From positions 1 to 64,000 of the forward strand of contig NZ_JAPNLK010000036.1 of NCBI RefSeq assembly GCF_026627505.1: a DNA stretch of 64,000 bases. The letters are read 5' to 3'. Positions 8,509 through 17,077 of this stretch are shown piece after piece (position 1 is the first letter of the stretch; the number at the start of each line of letters is the position of its first letter). The notes beneath the pieces were generated by a model, which saw only the letters and a program-made list of their open reading frames with translations, did no database searches and had not been told where the DNA came from. This DNA comes from Streptomyces sp. H27-H5 (lineage in GTDB: Bacteria; Actinomycetota; Actinomycetes; Streptomycetales; Streptomycetaceae). The position numbers and the translations under genes are program-made.

Positions 8509-9698
8509 GAGGCCGCCTCCGGGGACGTCCGGGCGGGGACGAGTGTCAGGGCCTCGGCGCGCAGCCGGGCGGCCTGGTGCAGCGCGGCCGCGATCGGGTC
8601 CTCGGCGCAGCCCGCCCCGGAGGCGGCCGCGAGGGCCGACTCCACGGTGGTCAGACCGCCCAGCTCGCCCCGCAGGGAGCGGCCGAGCGCGGTCACCTCG
8701 TCCGCGTCGCGGGCCCGCTCGCGGCAGTGGAACGCCAGCTCGCAGGCGGCCAGGCACTCGGGGGCGTACGCGGCGGTGACGGCGGACACCGCCTCGGTCA
8801 GCTCCTCAACCGGCCGGGCGGGATCGAAGCAGGTCCCCTCGGGCAGCGCGGCCGCCAGCTCCTCGACCCGGGTCAGCCGCTCCAACTGGCGTCGGGTCAC
8901 GGCGCGCTCGCGCCGCACGTCGACGAGCGCCGCGGTGGGCAGGTTGGAGAAGTCCTTGGGGCAGACCAGCACCACCTGCTGACCCACGGTGGAGCCGGGC
9001 AGCTTCTCCGCGGTCCTCTCCAGGGCCAGCACGTACACGGCGGCCTGCCGCGCGGCGGCGCCCACCTTCGCCGCGTCGGCGCTCCCGTCGATCATCGGGA
9101 ACGACTTGATCTCCACGACGGTCCACCGACCGTCGGGGTGCACTACGACGGCGTCCGGCTCCAGGTAGGCGGGTGTGCCCGCCACCTCCAGGGCCAGCAT
9201 CGGATGGTCGAGCAGCGTCCAGGTCCCGGCGGCCGTGGCCTCGCGCAGCGCCAGCGCCGTGCGCGCGGCGCGCCCCTCGGGGCCGGCGGCGGTGAGATCG
9301 GGCACCGGGACGGCCGGGCCGGGCGGCTCGGCCCCGGCGCCGAGCCGTTCGTGGACCAGGCGCAGCAGTTCGGCCCCGCCGTCGCCCTTGACCTTGGCCT
9401 CGAAGGAGTTGCCGCGCACTATGGCGAACTGCGACTGCCCGAAGGGGGCGGGGGAGCCGAGGGCCTGCGCGAGGGCCGTCTTGTCCACGCCGGCGCCGTC
9501 GAGCAGGGCCCGTCTGCCGCAGCCCGGGTTGGCGGCGAGCGCGGCCAGCGCGCGGGCGTCGAGCGGGCGGGGCTGCACGGCGGGGCCGCGCAGGTCAGCG
9601 AGCCGCTGCCGCAGTGTCGTCGTCTGCGGTGTTCTCTGCGGAGGGCCGCCGGCCGGGTAGGAGCTCACGGGCGGAAGTGTCCCATCCGCCACTGACAA
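8496..9698 (-). CDS. RecB/Cas4-type PD-(D/E)XK nuclease with likely Fe-S cluster
   Basis: About 400 residues with the RecB-family nuclease core: GNSFE (E100) as motif I, LEPDAVVV (D182), VVEIKSF (E196, K198) and RQAAVY (Q218-x3-Y222, the QxxxY box). One cysteine before the core (C60, in NPGCGRRALL) and three after it (C315, C319, C325, in ECLAACELAFHC) match the split cysteine pattern of AddB, Cas4 and Dna2 nucleases that ties the fold with a 4Fe-4S cluster. The start is uncertain: TTG 9698, GTG 9692 and GTG 9668 are all in frame, and none has a clear ribosome site. All lie inside the 3' end of the PAP2 gene, so initiation may depend on coupling. Expected to cut or trim DNA together with the downstream helicase. 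Confidence 0.8.
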   Translation of the reverse strand: MSVADGTLPPVSSYPAGGPPQRTPQTTTLRQRLADLRGPAVQPRPLDARALAALAANPGCGRRALLDGAGVDKTALAQALGSPAPFGQSQFAIVRGNSFEAKVKGDGGAELLRLVHERLGAGAEPPGPAVPVPDLTAAGPEGRAARTALALREATAAGTWTLLDHPMLALEVAGTPAYLEPDAVVVHPDGRWTVVEIKSFPMIDGSADAAKVGAAARQAAVYVLALERTAEKLPGSTVGQQVVLVCPKDFSNLPTAALVDVRRERAVTRRQLERLTRVEELAAALPEGTCFDPARPVEELTEAVSAVTAAYAPECLAACELAFHCRERARDADEVTALGRSLRGELGGLTTVESALAAASGAGCAEDPIAAALHQAARLRAEALTLVPARTSPEAASCPC

Positions 9699-10443
9699 TC
9701 GTGGTCTTACGCCGGAAACCGGCCGTTCCCGAGCGGAACCGACGGGCCAGGAGCAGGCCCAGGCCCATCACGGCGGCCCCGGCTACGACGTCCAGGAAAT
9801 AGTGGTTGGCCGTGCCCATGACCACGAGCGCGGTGCAGGCCGGGTAGGCGATCCCCAGGGCCCGCGCGAGGGGGTGCCGGGCGTGGGTCCACAGCAGCAC
9901 CCCGCACCACAGGGCCCAGCCGAAGTGCAGGCTCGGCATTGCCGCGTACTGGTTGGTGAAGGAACCCAGGCCGCGCGGCGCGCTGGCCTCCCCGCCCCAC
10001 CAGCCGTACGCGCTGTACTGAGCCATCGTGTCCGTGAACCCGTGCGCGGCGTCGAGCAGCCGGGGCGGGCTGGTGGGCATCAGGCCGAAGCCGATCAGCG
10101 CCGCCAGGGTGGAGAGCACCAGCCAGGTGCGGGCGGACCGGTAGTGCGCGGGCCGCCGCCGGTGGAGCCAGACCAGGACGGCCGGGGTGACGAGGTAGTG
10201 GAGCGAGGCGTAGCCGAAGTCGGCGGGCACGCCCCACCAGGGGGATCCGGAGAAGAGCCGGTTCAGCGGGCGCTCGAAGTCGATCCGCAGCGCCTCCTCG
10301 ACGCGCAGGACGGCGAGGCCGTGGCCGACGGCGAGGTCCACGTCACCCCGGGCCAGGAGCCGGCCGGCGGAGTACGCGCCGTAGACGAGCCCGAGGAGGA
10401 GCAGTTCCGTCCACCATCGAGGGGGCCGCTGCCTGTCAGTCAT
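9595..10443 (-). CDS. PAP2-superfamily (AUR1-like) membrane phosphatase
   Basis: A 282-residue integral membrane protein with about six hydrophobic segments. The PAP2_3 (inositolphosphotransferase/AUR1-like) signature is present: an N-terminal VEEALRIDFERPLNRLF, then PSLHFGWALW carrying the first catalytic His and NHYFLDVVAG carrying the second. It probably acts on a phospholipid or polyprenyl phosphate at the outer face. The start is ATG 10443. Its 3' end overlaps the nuclease gene by up to 104 bp, which is unusually long and may indicate coupled expression rather than shared function. Confidence 0.82.
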   Translation of the reverse strand: MTDRQRPPRWWTELLLLGLVYGAYSAGRLLARGDVDLAVGHGLAVLRVEEALRIDFERPLNRLFSGSPWWGVPADFGYASLHYLVTPAVLVWLHRRRPAHYRSARTWLVLSTLAALIGFGLMPTSPPRLLDAAHGFTDTMAQYSAYGWWGGEASAPRGLGSFTNQYAAMPSLHFGWALWCGVLLWTHARHPLARALGIAYPACTALVVMGTANHYFLDVVAGAAVMGLGLLLARRFRSGTAGFRRKTTIVSGGWDTSARELLPGRRPSAENTADDDTAAAAR

Positions 10444-10571
10444 GAGGTGTAGGACGCTTGTGCGACCGGGGGAGTTGCCCGGTGTTCATGTGTTGGATGA
10501 TGGACGGACGACGGAACCGCCTCGAAAGCGGGCCGATCCGTACACATCCACACGCACCGGGAGAAACTCAC

Positions 10572-11168
10572 ATGGCCCCCCGCATCCTGCTGGCCCGCCA
10601 CGGCCAGACGGCGTGGTCGCTGCTCGGCAAGCACACCGGGCGCACCGACGTGCCCCTGCTGGAGGAGGGCCGGCGGGGCGCGAAGCTGCTCGGAGAACGG
10701 CTGGCCGGCGAACCGTGGGCGGGCCTGCCCGGCCTGGAGGTGCGCACCAGCCCCCTGGTCCGCGCGAGCGAGAGCTGCGACCTGGCCGGCTTCGGGGTGC
10801 GCGCCGAGCCCTGGGACACCCTGATGGAGTGGGACTACGGCGACTACGAGGGCATGACCCCGGCCGAGATCCAGGCGATCCGCCCCGGCTGGCTGATCTG
10901 GCGCGACGGGGTCCCCGGCGGCGAGTCCGTCGCGGACGTCGCGGCCCGCGCCGACGAGGTCGTCGCCTGGGCCCGCTCGGCCGAACGCGACGTCCTCGTC
11001 TTCGCCCACGGCCACGTCCTGCGCACCCTCGCCGCCCGCTGGCTCGGCTTCGAGGCCTCCTTCGGCGCCCGGATCCGGCTGGAGCCCACCTCCCTGTCGG
11101 TGCTGGGCTGGGCGTACGGCGAACCCGCGCTGGAACGCTGGAACGACACCGGCCACCTGGACGGCTGA
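10572..11168 (+). CDS. Histidine phosphatase family protein (phosphoglycerate-mutase-like)
   Basis: A 198-residue cytoplasmic enzyme. ARHGQT near the N-terminus holds the phospho-accepting His, VRTSPLVRASES carries the second phosphate-pocket Arg, WDYGDYEG the acidic helper, and FAHGHVLRTLAARW the second catalytic His. The start ATG 10572 follows GGGAGAA by 8 bases. It is divergent from the PAP2 gene across 128 bp. The specific substrate (sugar phosphate, nucleotide or other) is not decided by these motifs. Confidence 0.88.
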   Translation: MAPRILLARHGQTAWSLLGKHTGRTDVPLLEEGRRGAKLLGERLAGEPWAGLPGLEVRTSPLVRASESCDLAGFGVRAEPWDTLMEWDYGDYEGMTPAEIQAIRPGWLIWRDGVPGGESVADVAARADEVVAWARSAERDVLVFAHGHVLRTLAARWLGFEASFGARIRLEPTSLSVLGWAYGEPALERWNDTGHLDG

Positions 11169-11265
11169 CCGCCGCCGACGAGGCGACGGCCCCGTCTGCC
11201 CCGTCGGCCCGGATCGGACCGACCGGGGGTCCGAGATGCGCCCGGGGTGCTACGGCCCGCGGGCG

Positions 11266-12588
11266 TCAGGCCGTCGCGTGGCGGGCCAGGAAGGCGCCGA
11301 CCCGCGGCGAACGCTGGTGCGGGACCAGTGTCTTGGCCGTCCCCGCCAGTATCGACCTGATCCGGGTCGACTGGACCTCCGCGAGCAGGTCCAGCACCCG
11401 GGCGCCCGCCCAGGCGGCCTCGTCGGGCGCGCCCGCGTGGGCCAGGTTGTCGGCGAGTTCGGCGGTGTAGAGGGCCACGTTCCGGGCGAAGTGCGGGTCC
11501 TGGAGGTCCGCCGCCCGACGGGCGTGCCGGGCCGCGCGCGCGTGCTCCCCGAGCGCCGCCCAACACCGGGACTCCAAGGACTCCAGCTCCGCCTCCCCGA
11601 AGAACGACATCCACTCGGGGTCCGCACCCGCCGCGCCCCGCGAGAACTCCGTGTGCGCCCGGGCGAGCGCCTCCTCGCAGGCCCTGCGGTCGTCCAACCC
11701 CGCCCACCCGCCCGCCTCCCGCCGGGCCAGCAGCGACAACAGCCGGGGCGAGCCCAGCGCGCGGGCCGCGCGCCGGCCCGCCTGGGCCGCCCGCACCGAC
11801 TCGCGCGGCCGCCCGCAGTCCCGGGCCAGGAACGCCATGTTGCTGAAGGCGTGCGCCTCCAGGGCGGAATCGCCGGACACCCGGGCCGTCGCCAGGGCCT
11901 CCGCGTAGTGCGAGCGGGCGTCCTCGAAACGGCCCGAGTCGTGCGCCAGCCAGCCCACCGACACCGCCAACTCGCCCGCCCCCGAGTGCAGTCGGTCCTC
12001 AGTGGACTGTCGGGTGGCCCCGGCGTCGAGCAACGCGTAGGCCGTGCGCAGGGGTTCGGCCGCCCGCCGGTACAGGGCATCGGCCCCGTGCCGGTCGTCC
12101 AGCAGGCGGATCTGACGCACGGCCTCCTCGACGGCGGCGGCCTCGGACTCGCCGGCCCGGGAGGGGAGCCGGCGGGAATCGCCGAGCAGGGTGAGGCCGA
12201 GGGTCGCGGCCGCCACGGTCGCGGAGCCGCCCGCCATGAACGCGCGACGCAGCACGTCGCTCTCCTTGGAACGGTGGATGAGGTGGGGGAAGGAGGGGGA
12301 CGCCGGGGCGCCGCGCTGCGCGGAGCGCCCGCGCACCGCCTCACGCGGGGAGAAACCCAGGTCGGCGAGGGTGCGACCGGGGAACATGTGCAGGAACACG
12401 CGCTCGTAGGCGTAATTGGGACAGCGGATCTCGCCGGACTCCACCCGCCCGATGTAACGGGCGTCGCAGGAAACCGTTTCGCCGATCTCCCGTGCGGCCC
12501 GGCGGACCGAGGCCGCGAACTCGGCGGGTGAGCGCGCTCCGCGCAATCGCCGGAAGGAGGAGTTGGGTGAGTGGGGGGACGCCGCCAT
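11266..12588 (-). CDS. XRE/TPR-type developmental-regulator-like protein (NsdA-like)
   Basis: A 440-residue protein with an N-terminal helix-turn-helix-like part (ARYIGRVESGEIRCPNYAYE), a short linker, and a long C-terminal run of helical repeats of TPR type from about residue 150 to 420 (for example SVGWLAHDSGRFEDARSHY and HAFSNMAFLARDCGR). This layout is that of Streptomyces NsdA-like regulators that repress antibiotic production or sporulation. The hydrophobic run FMAGGSATVAAATLGL between the two parts resembles a single anchor. ATG 12588 is preceded by GAGG. It is divergent from a small hypothetical gene over 232 bp. Assignment to NsdA itself is not claimed. Confidence 0.75.
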   Translation of the reverse strand: MAASPHSPNSSFRRLRGARSPAEFAASVRRAAREIGETVSCDARYIGRVESGEIRCPNYAYERVFLHMFPGRTLADLGFSPREAVRGRSAQRGAPASPSFPHLIHRSKESDVLRRAFMAGGSATVAAATLGLTLLGDSRRLPSRAGESEAAAVEEAVRQIRLLDDRHGADALYRRAAEPLRTAYALLDAGATRQSTEDRLHSGAGELAVSVGWLAHDSGRFEDARSHYAEALATARVSGDSALEAHAFSNMAFLARDCGRPRESVRAAQAGRRAARALGSPRLLSLLARREAGGWAGLDDRRACEEALARAHTEFSRGAAGADPEWMSFFGEAELESLESRCWAALGEHARAARHARRAADLQDPHFARNVALYTAELADNLAHAGAPDEAAWAGARVLDLLAEVQSTRIRSILAGTAKTLVPHQRSPRVGAFLARHATA

Positions 12589-12820
12589 GGACGTGGCCTC
12601 TCTGGACTTCGGGCTTTACCTCAGACTGTGCCCGGCGCGCATGAAGGTACCGCCGGAGAAGGACCGTTCATGCGGTGTTTGGCTACAAAACGGATATCTC
12701 ACCCGTGATCCGCCATGAACTGCCATCCTTTGCGGCATCGTTGCGCCGCACCCGTTGACGTCCCACCGCGTTGAACCCATGCGGAGTGGCTCGTACGCGG
12801 ATCGAGGAGGGGTTCCCTTG

Positions 12821-13282
12821 GTGGAGGGCGGCATGGAGAGCATCGGAACGAACACCGCACCCGAGCCGCGGGCGGTCGGGACGCTGGACACGCTCGACGC
12901 GCCGGACCCGGCCGGGGCTCCGGACCTGGTGACCGTGCCCACCCGGCAGGGCCTGGAGGCGGTCGACATCATCCGTCGGGCCACCCACCACACCACCCCC
13001 GGCGTCGGCCCGGTCCTGCACGACGGCTCCGGCGACACCCTCGGCTTCCTCGTCCCGCCCGGCACCGCCGACGCCTGGGACCTGCCCGGCAGCGCCTGTA
13101 CGCAGACCAACGGACGCGGACTGCGCATCGGCGACGCCGAGCTGTCCGTCTCGCCCGCCGCCGACCGCACCGGCTGGCTGCTGCCCCCGGAGGCCGTCGG
13201 ACCCGTCACCGACCCGGACGTGCTGCGCGCGGCGCTCGGCGAGGCCGCCCGACTGATCGAGGCGGCCGACAACTGCCGCTGA
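12821..13282 (+). CDS. Small conserved Streptomyces protein, unknown
   Basis: A 153-residue soluble protein with a low-complexity N-terminus (DTLDAPDPAGAPD), then a compact domain with GLEAVDIIRRATHHTTPG, HDGSGDTLGFLVPPGTADAWDLPG and an end ARLIEAADNCR. I do not recognise a family. The start GTG 12821 has GGAGGGG 8 bases upstream; TTG 12818 and ATG 12833 are alternatives. The next gene starts 25 bp downstream, suggesting one transcript with the spermidine-synthase-like gene. Confidence 0.7.
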   Translation: MEGGMESIGTNTAPEPRAVGTLDTLDAPDPAGAPDLVTVPTRQGLEAVDIIRRATHHTTPGVGPVLHDGSGDTLGFLVPPGTADAWDLPGSACTQTNGRGLRIGDAELSVSPAADRTGWLLPPEAVGPVTDPDVLRAALGEAARLIEAADNCR

Positions 13283-13307
13283 GGCCCTGACCGGCGATAA
13301 TGGGCGC

Positions 13308-14177
13308 ATGGCAGGGAAGAGCAAGGGCAGCGGGCGCAGGGGTGCCGTGGAACCGGTCGTCGGACAGGTGGACGGAGGCCGGGCGGAGTTGGCCCCCGAT
13401 CGCGAGCGCGCGGGCGCCTGGAGCCTGCTGATCGACGGGGCGCCGCAGTCGCACGTCGATCTTTCCGACCCCGGGTACCTGGACTTCGCGTACCAGCGCC
13501 GGATCGGCCACCTGATCGACCTCGTCGCGCCCGCCCGGCAGCCGTTGAACGTGGTGCACCTGGGCGGCGGCGCCTTCACCCTGGCCCGCTACACCGCGGC
13601 GAGCCGCCCCCGCTCCACCCAGCAGGTCGTGGAGATCGACGCCGGCCTGGTGGCCTTCGTACGGGAACACCTTCCGCTGGACCCGCAGGCACGGGTCCGG
13701 GTGCGGGCCGTGGACGCGCGGGCGGGCCTCGCCAAGGTGCCGGACGGCTGGGCCGACCTGGTCATCGCGGACGTGTTCGGCGGCGCCCGCACCCCGGCCC
13801 ACCTGACGAGCGCCGAGTTCCTCGACGACGTACGCCGGGCCTTGGCGCCCGGCGGCTGGTACGTGGCCAACCTCGCCGACGGCCCGCCGCTGGCCCACCT
13901 GAAGGGGCAGATCGCCACCGCCGCCACCCGGTTCGCGGAACTGGCCCTGGCCGCCGACCCCGTGGTGTGGCGGGGGAAACGCTTCGGCAACGCCGTCCTG
14001 GTGGCCGCCGACCGGGAGCTGCCGATCGCGGAGTTCACCCGGCGCGTGGCGAGCGATCCCCACCCCGGACGGGTCGAGCACGGTCGGGCGCTCGCGGACT
14101 TCGCGGGCGGCGCGGCCCCGGTGACCGACGCCTCGGCGGTGGCCTCGCCGGAACCCCCGCCGTCGGTGTTCCGCTAG
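13308..14177 (+). CDS. Spermidine-synthase-like SAM-fold protein
   Basis: A 289-residue cytoplasmic protein with a Rossmann methyltransferase-like core. VVHLGGGAFTLARYTA is the nucleotide-binding loop, VVEIDAGLVAFVREHL the acidic end of strand 2, and DLVIADVFGGARTPAHL the region of the catalytic loop in aminopropyltransferases. It lacks the classic QLTEKDEF N-terminus, so polyamine synthesis is uncertain and it may bind a nucleoside ligand only. The start is ATG 13308. Its TAG stop shares a palindromic CTAG (14174-14177) with the stop of the convergent AMP-ligase gene, a 4-bp tail-to-tail overlap. Confidence 0.75.
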   Translation: MAGKSKGSGRRGAVEPVVGQVDGGRAELAPDRERAGAWSLLIDGAPQSHVDLSDPGYLDFAYQRRIGHLIDLVAPARQPLNVVHLGGGAFTLARYTAASRPRSTQQVVEIDAGLVAFVREHLPLDPQARVRVRAVDARAGLAKVPDGWADLVIADVFGGARTPAHLTSAEFLDDVRRALAPGGWYVANLADGPPLAHLKGQIATAATRFAELALAADPVVWRGKRFGNAVLVAADRELPIAEFTRRVASDPHPGRVEHGRALADFAGGAAPVTDASAVASPEPPPSVFR

Positions 14178-15682
14178 GCCGTCTCTTTCGGATCTTGCCG
14201 GGCCAGTTCGCGCAGGCGGCGCTTGTCCGGTTTGCCGCGGTCCGTCAGCGGGAGGGCGGGCAGCCAGAACACGGTCGTCGGGCGGTGGTCCCGCGCCAGT
14301 TCCCGCTCCACCAGCGCGCACGCCGCGTCGGCCGCCTCCCCGGACGGCTCCGCGCCGGCGGCGGGCATCAGGAAGGCGCACACCTCCTCGCCGGTGACGT
14401 CGTGGAACCGGCCCACCACCGCGGCCTCGGCCACCGAGGGATGCCGGGTCAGCGCCGCCTCCACCGGCCCGCAGTAGATGTTCTCCCCGTCCACCATCAC
14501 CACGTCCTTGACCCGGTCGTCGAGGTACAGGTACCTGTCCGCGTCGACGTGCCCGAGGTCCCCGGTGCGCAGCCACCCGTCGCGCAGCACCTCCGCCGTC
14601 GCGCCGGGCCGCTTCCAGTAGCCGGCCATCACCGTCGCGGACCGCACCCACACCTCGCCGGTGTCGCCCTCGGGGCACACGCTCCCGTCCGCCGCACGGA
14701 CCTGCGCCGTCACCCCGGGCACGGGCCGGCCCACCGAGCCGAGGAGGGCGGGGCGGTCGCCGACCGCCGCCTCGTGGTCGGCCGCGGTGAGCCGGCAGAT
14801 CACCCCCGACTCGTTCATCCCGTACCCCTGCCGCCACTCCTTGCCCGCCCCCCAGCCGGTCAGCGCCCGACGCAGCCGCTCCGGGTGGACGGGCGCGTCC
14901 CCGTACGAGACCTGCTCCAGGCCGGGCACCCCGGCGGCGGTCACCGGGTCGTCCAGCAGCCGGTAGACCATCGAGGTCGTCAGGTACGTGGACACGGGCC
15001 CCAGCCGGCGGCAGGCCTCGGCGAACCCCCGCGTGTCGAAGAGGCCGAGGATCTCGCTGCGGCCACCCGCCCGCAACTGCTCCAGGCAGCGGCCCCCGGA
15101 CCGCTGGGCCAGGGAGGTCACCGACAGGTAGACCCGCTCCGCGCTCCGGCCGCGATCGGCCTTACGGGCCGCCATCGCCCCGAACGTGGAGGCCACCCCC
15201 TTCGGGCGGCCCGTCGTACCGCCCGTGTACGTCACCCGGGCCACGTCCTCCTCGCGGGCCCGTACCGGTACCGGCGTCGCGTCCAGGGCGCGGGCCGATT
15301 CCAGCAGCGCGCCCACGCTCACCCGGGCGACCCCGGTGTCCGGGACCGGGGTGTCGTGGACCACCAGCGCCGGTTCGCAGTCCCGCAGCAGGAAATCCAT
15401 GCCGTGGGTGGCCGGTCCGACGACGACCTGGGTCAGCCGGGCACCCAGCAGGTGCGCCGCCAACCGTACGAGCAGCTGCTCGGGCGGGTTGCCGGCCGTC
15501 ACGCAGGCCAGCCCCGAGCCGCGGTCGACACCGAGCGCGGACAGGGCGCCGGCCAGCCGGTACGCGTCGGCCAGCACCTCGTCGAAGGTCAGGAGCCAGG
15601 ACGGGCCGGCGCCGAGCGCGGGTTCGCCCGCGTGTCGCTCGCACGCCTCGATCAGGTCCGCGACGTACCGCGCGCCACCCAT
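14174..15682 (-). CDS. AMP-forming acyl-CoA synthetase/ligase
   Basis: A 502-residue member of the ANL superfamily that adenylates a carboxylic acid and passes it to CoA or a carrier. Motifs in order are VTYTGGTTGRPKG (P-loop), YGMNESG (A5), GWLRTGDLGHVD (A7), DRVKDVVMVDGENIYC (A8) and DRGKPDKRRL with the catalytic Lys near the C-terminus. All are intact. The start ATG 15682 opens MGGARYVADLIE. There is no carrier protein nearby, so a CoA ligase is more likely than an NRPS-type module. The acid substrate is unknown. Confidence 0.87.
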   Translation of the reverse strand: MGGARYVADLIEACERHAGEPALGAGPSWLLTFDEVLADAYRLAGALSALGVDRGSGLACVTAGNPPEQLLVRLAAHLLGARLTQVVVGPATHGMDFLLRDCEPALVVHDTPVPDTGVARVSVGALLESARALDATPVPVRAREEDVARVTYTGGTTGRPKGVASTFGAMAARKADRGRSAERVYLSVTSLAQRSGGRCLEQLRAGGRSEILGLFDTRGFAEACRRLGPVSTYLTTSMVYRLLDDPVTAAGVPGLEQVSYGDAPVHPERLRRALTGWGAGKEWRQGYGMNESGVICRLTAADHEAAVGDRPALLGSVGRPVPGVTAQVRAADGSVCPEGDTGEVWVRSATVMAGYWKRPGATAEVLRDGWLRTGDLGHVDADRYLYLDDRVKDVVMVDGENIYCGPVEAALTRHPSVAEAAVVGRFHDVTGEEVCAFLMPAAGAEPSGEAADAACALVERELARDHRPTTVFWLPALPLTDRGKPDKRRLRELARQDPKETA

Positions 15683-15757
15683 GTCCGCCGTCCCTCCCTC
15701 GCCACCACCGGTCGGTGCCGACGGTATCCGAGGGGCCCGCGCGGACCTCCGGCCGGC

Positions 15758-16309
15758 TCAGGGATCCACGATCTCCACGCGCGGGGCCGTGTCGTGCCAG
15801 GTACAGAACACCGACACCTCGCGGCCCTCCCTGGTGAAGGTGACCCGGATCCAGAAGTCCTGCTTCCACACCTGCATGCGCCAACCGGCCGCCGGGGTGG
15901 CGGACACCAACTGGGCCGAGGACTCCGCGATGTCGAAGGCCACCCGGCCGCCGGACACCGAGTACCCCTTCACGTCGTCCCCGCCGGCCCCGCCGGCCCC
16001 GTCGTCCGGTTGCCGGTGCGGGCGCGGGCTCGGCGAGGTGGAGGGCGGCTTCGGCTTCCCGGCGGACGGCGTGGTCGACGGGGACGGGGGCGACGCCGAG
16101 GGCGACGGGGAGGAGGGCGGCACAGCGGGGGAGGACGGCGGATCCGTGTGGTGCGTCGAGGAGGACATCGGCACCGCGGTCAGCGGGACCGCGAGCGGAG
16201 GATCGTAGGCGGTGCCGGACATGACGGTGTGCACGCCCCACCACGACAGCGTCACCGCCGCCGCCGTGGACAGCGTCCACGCCATGGCATGTACAAGTCC
16301 TCTCAGCAT
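15758..16309 (-). CDS. Membrane-anchored extracytoplasmic protein beside a two-component system
   Basis: A 183-residue protein with one N-terminal membrane segment (about 10-30, AWTLSTAAAVTLSWWGV), a Ser/Pro/Thr-rich linker of about 70 residues (SSPSPSASPPSPSTTPSA) of the cell-wall-spanning type, and an outer domain of about 85 residues ending FCTWHDTAPRVEIVDP. It is divergent from the response regulator gene across 78 bp, so it is a plausible target or ligand-sensing partner of that system (inference). The start ATG 16309 is chosen so that the membrane segment follows at once. Confidence 0.72.
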   Translation of the reverse strand: MLRGLVHAMAWTLSTAAAVTLSWWGVHTVMSGTAYDPPLAVPLTAVPMSSSTHHTDPPSSPAVPPSSPSPSASPPSPSTTPSAGKPKPPSTSPSPRPHRQPDDGAGGAGGDDVKGYSVSGGRVAFDIAESSAQLVSATPAAGWRMQVWKQDFWIRVTFTREGREVSVFCTWHDTAPRVEIVDP

Positions 16310-16387
16310 CACGGCACATACTGCACCACCCGTCACAGAGACGGCCCGCCGCCTCCCGGCGTCCCCCGAATGGACTACGGTGCCGCC

Positions 16388-17077
16388 ATGGCAAGTGTGC
16401 TCGTGGTCGAGGACGACCAGTTCGTACGTTCCGCCCTCATCCGGCACCTGACCGAGGCCTCCCACACCGTGCGGAGCGTCGGCACGGCCCTGGAGGCGCT
16501 GCGCGAGGTCGCGCACCACCGCTTCGACGTGGTCATCCTCGACCTCGGGCTGCCCGACCTGGACGGGGCCGAGGCGCTGAAGATGCTGCGCGGCATCACC
16601 GACGTCCCCGTCATCATCGCGACGGCCCGCGACGACGAGGCCGAGATCGTCCGGCTCCTCAACGACGGCGCCGACGACTACCTCACCAAGCCGTTCTCCG
16701 TCGAACACCTCTCCGCCCGGATGGCCGCCGTCCTGCGCCGCTCCCGCGCCGCCGCCGGCGTGGAACCGCCCTCGCGGGTCCTGCGGGTGGGCGGACTGGC
16801 CATCGACCCGCTGCGCCGACAGGCCGAACTCGACGGGGCGGTGCTGGACCTCACCCGACGGGAGTTCGACCTGCTGGCCTTCCTCGCCGGCCGGCCCGGG
16901 GTGGTCGTGTCCCGACGGGAACTGCTCGCCGAGGTGTGGCAGCAGTCGTACGGGGACGACCAGACCATCGACGTCCACCTGTCCTGGCTGCGCCGCAAGC
17001 TCGGCGAGACCGCCGCCAGCCCCCGCTACCTGCACACCCTGCGGGGTGTGGGCGTCAAACTGGAGCCGCCGGCGTGA
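16388..17077 (+). CDS. OmpR/PhoB-family response regulator
   Basis: A 229-residue transcription factor. The receiver domain (1-115) has the acidic pair in VVEDD, the phospho-accepting Asp in VVILDLGLPD, the Thr in IATARD and the Lys in YLTKPF. A winged-helix domain (about 130-227) contains LTRREFDLLAFLA and QTIDVHLSWLRRKLG. The start ATG 16388 is used; ATG 16370 in the same frame is possible. It is overlapped by the kinase gene (GTGA at 17074-17077), so the two are co-translated. Confidence 0.93.
   Translation: MASVLVVEDDQFVRSALIRHLTEASHTVRSVGTALEALREVAHHRFDVVILDLGLPDLDGAEALKMLRGITDVPVIIATARDDEAEIVRLLNDGADDYLTKPFSVEHLSARMAAVLRRSRAAAGVEPPSRVLRVGGLAIDPLRRQAELDGAVLDLTRREFDLLAFLAGRPGVVVSRRELLAEVWQQSYGDDQTIDVHLSWLRRKLGETAASPRYLHTLRGVGVKLEPPA

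Noticed and set aside
8496..9698. Nuclease read as a Cas4 of a CRISPR-Cas locus
   Set aside because: No cas1, cas2, effector genes or repeats in the window; helicase partner is Upf1/Dna2-like, not Cas3.
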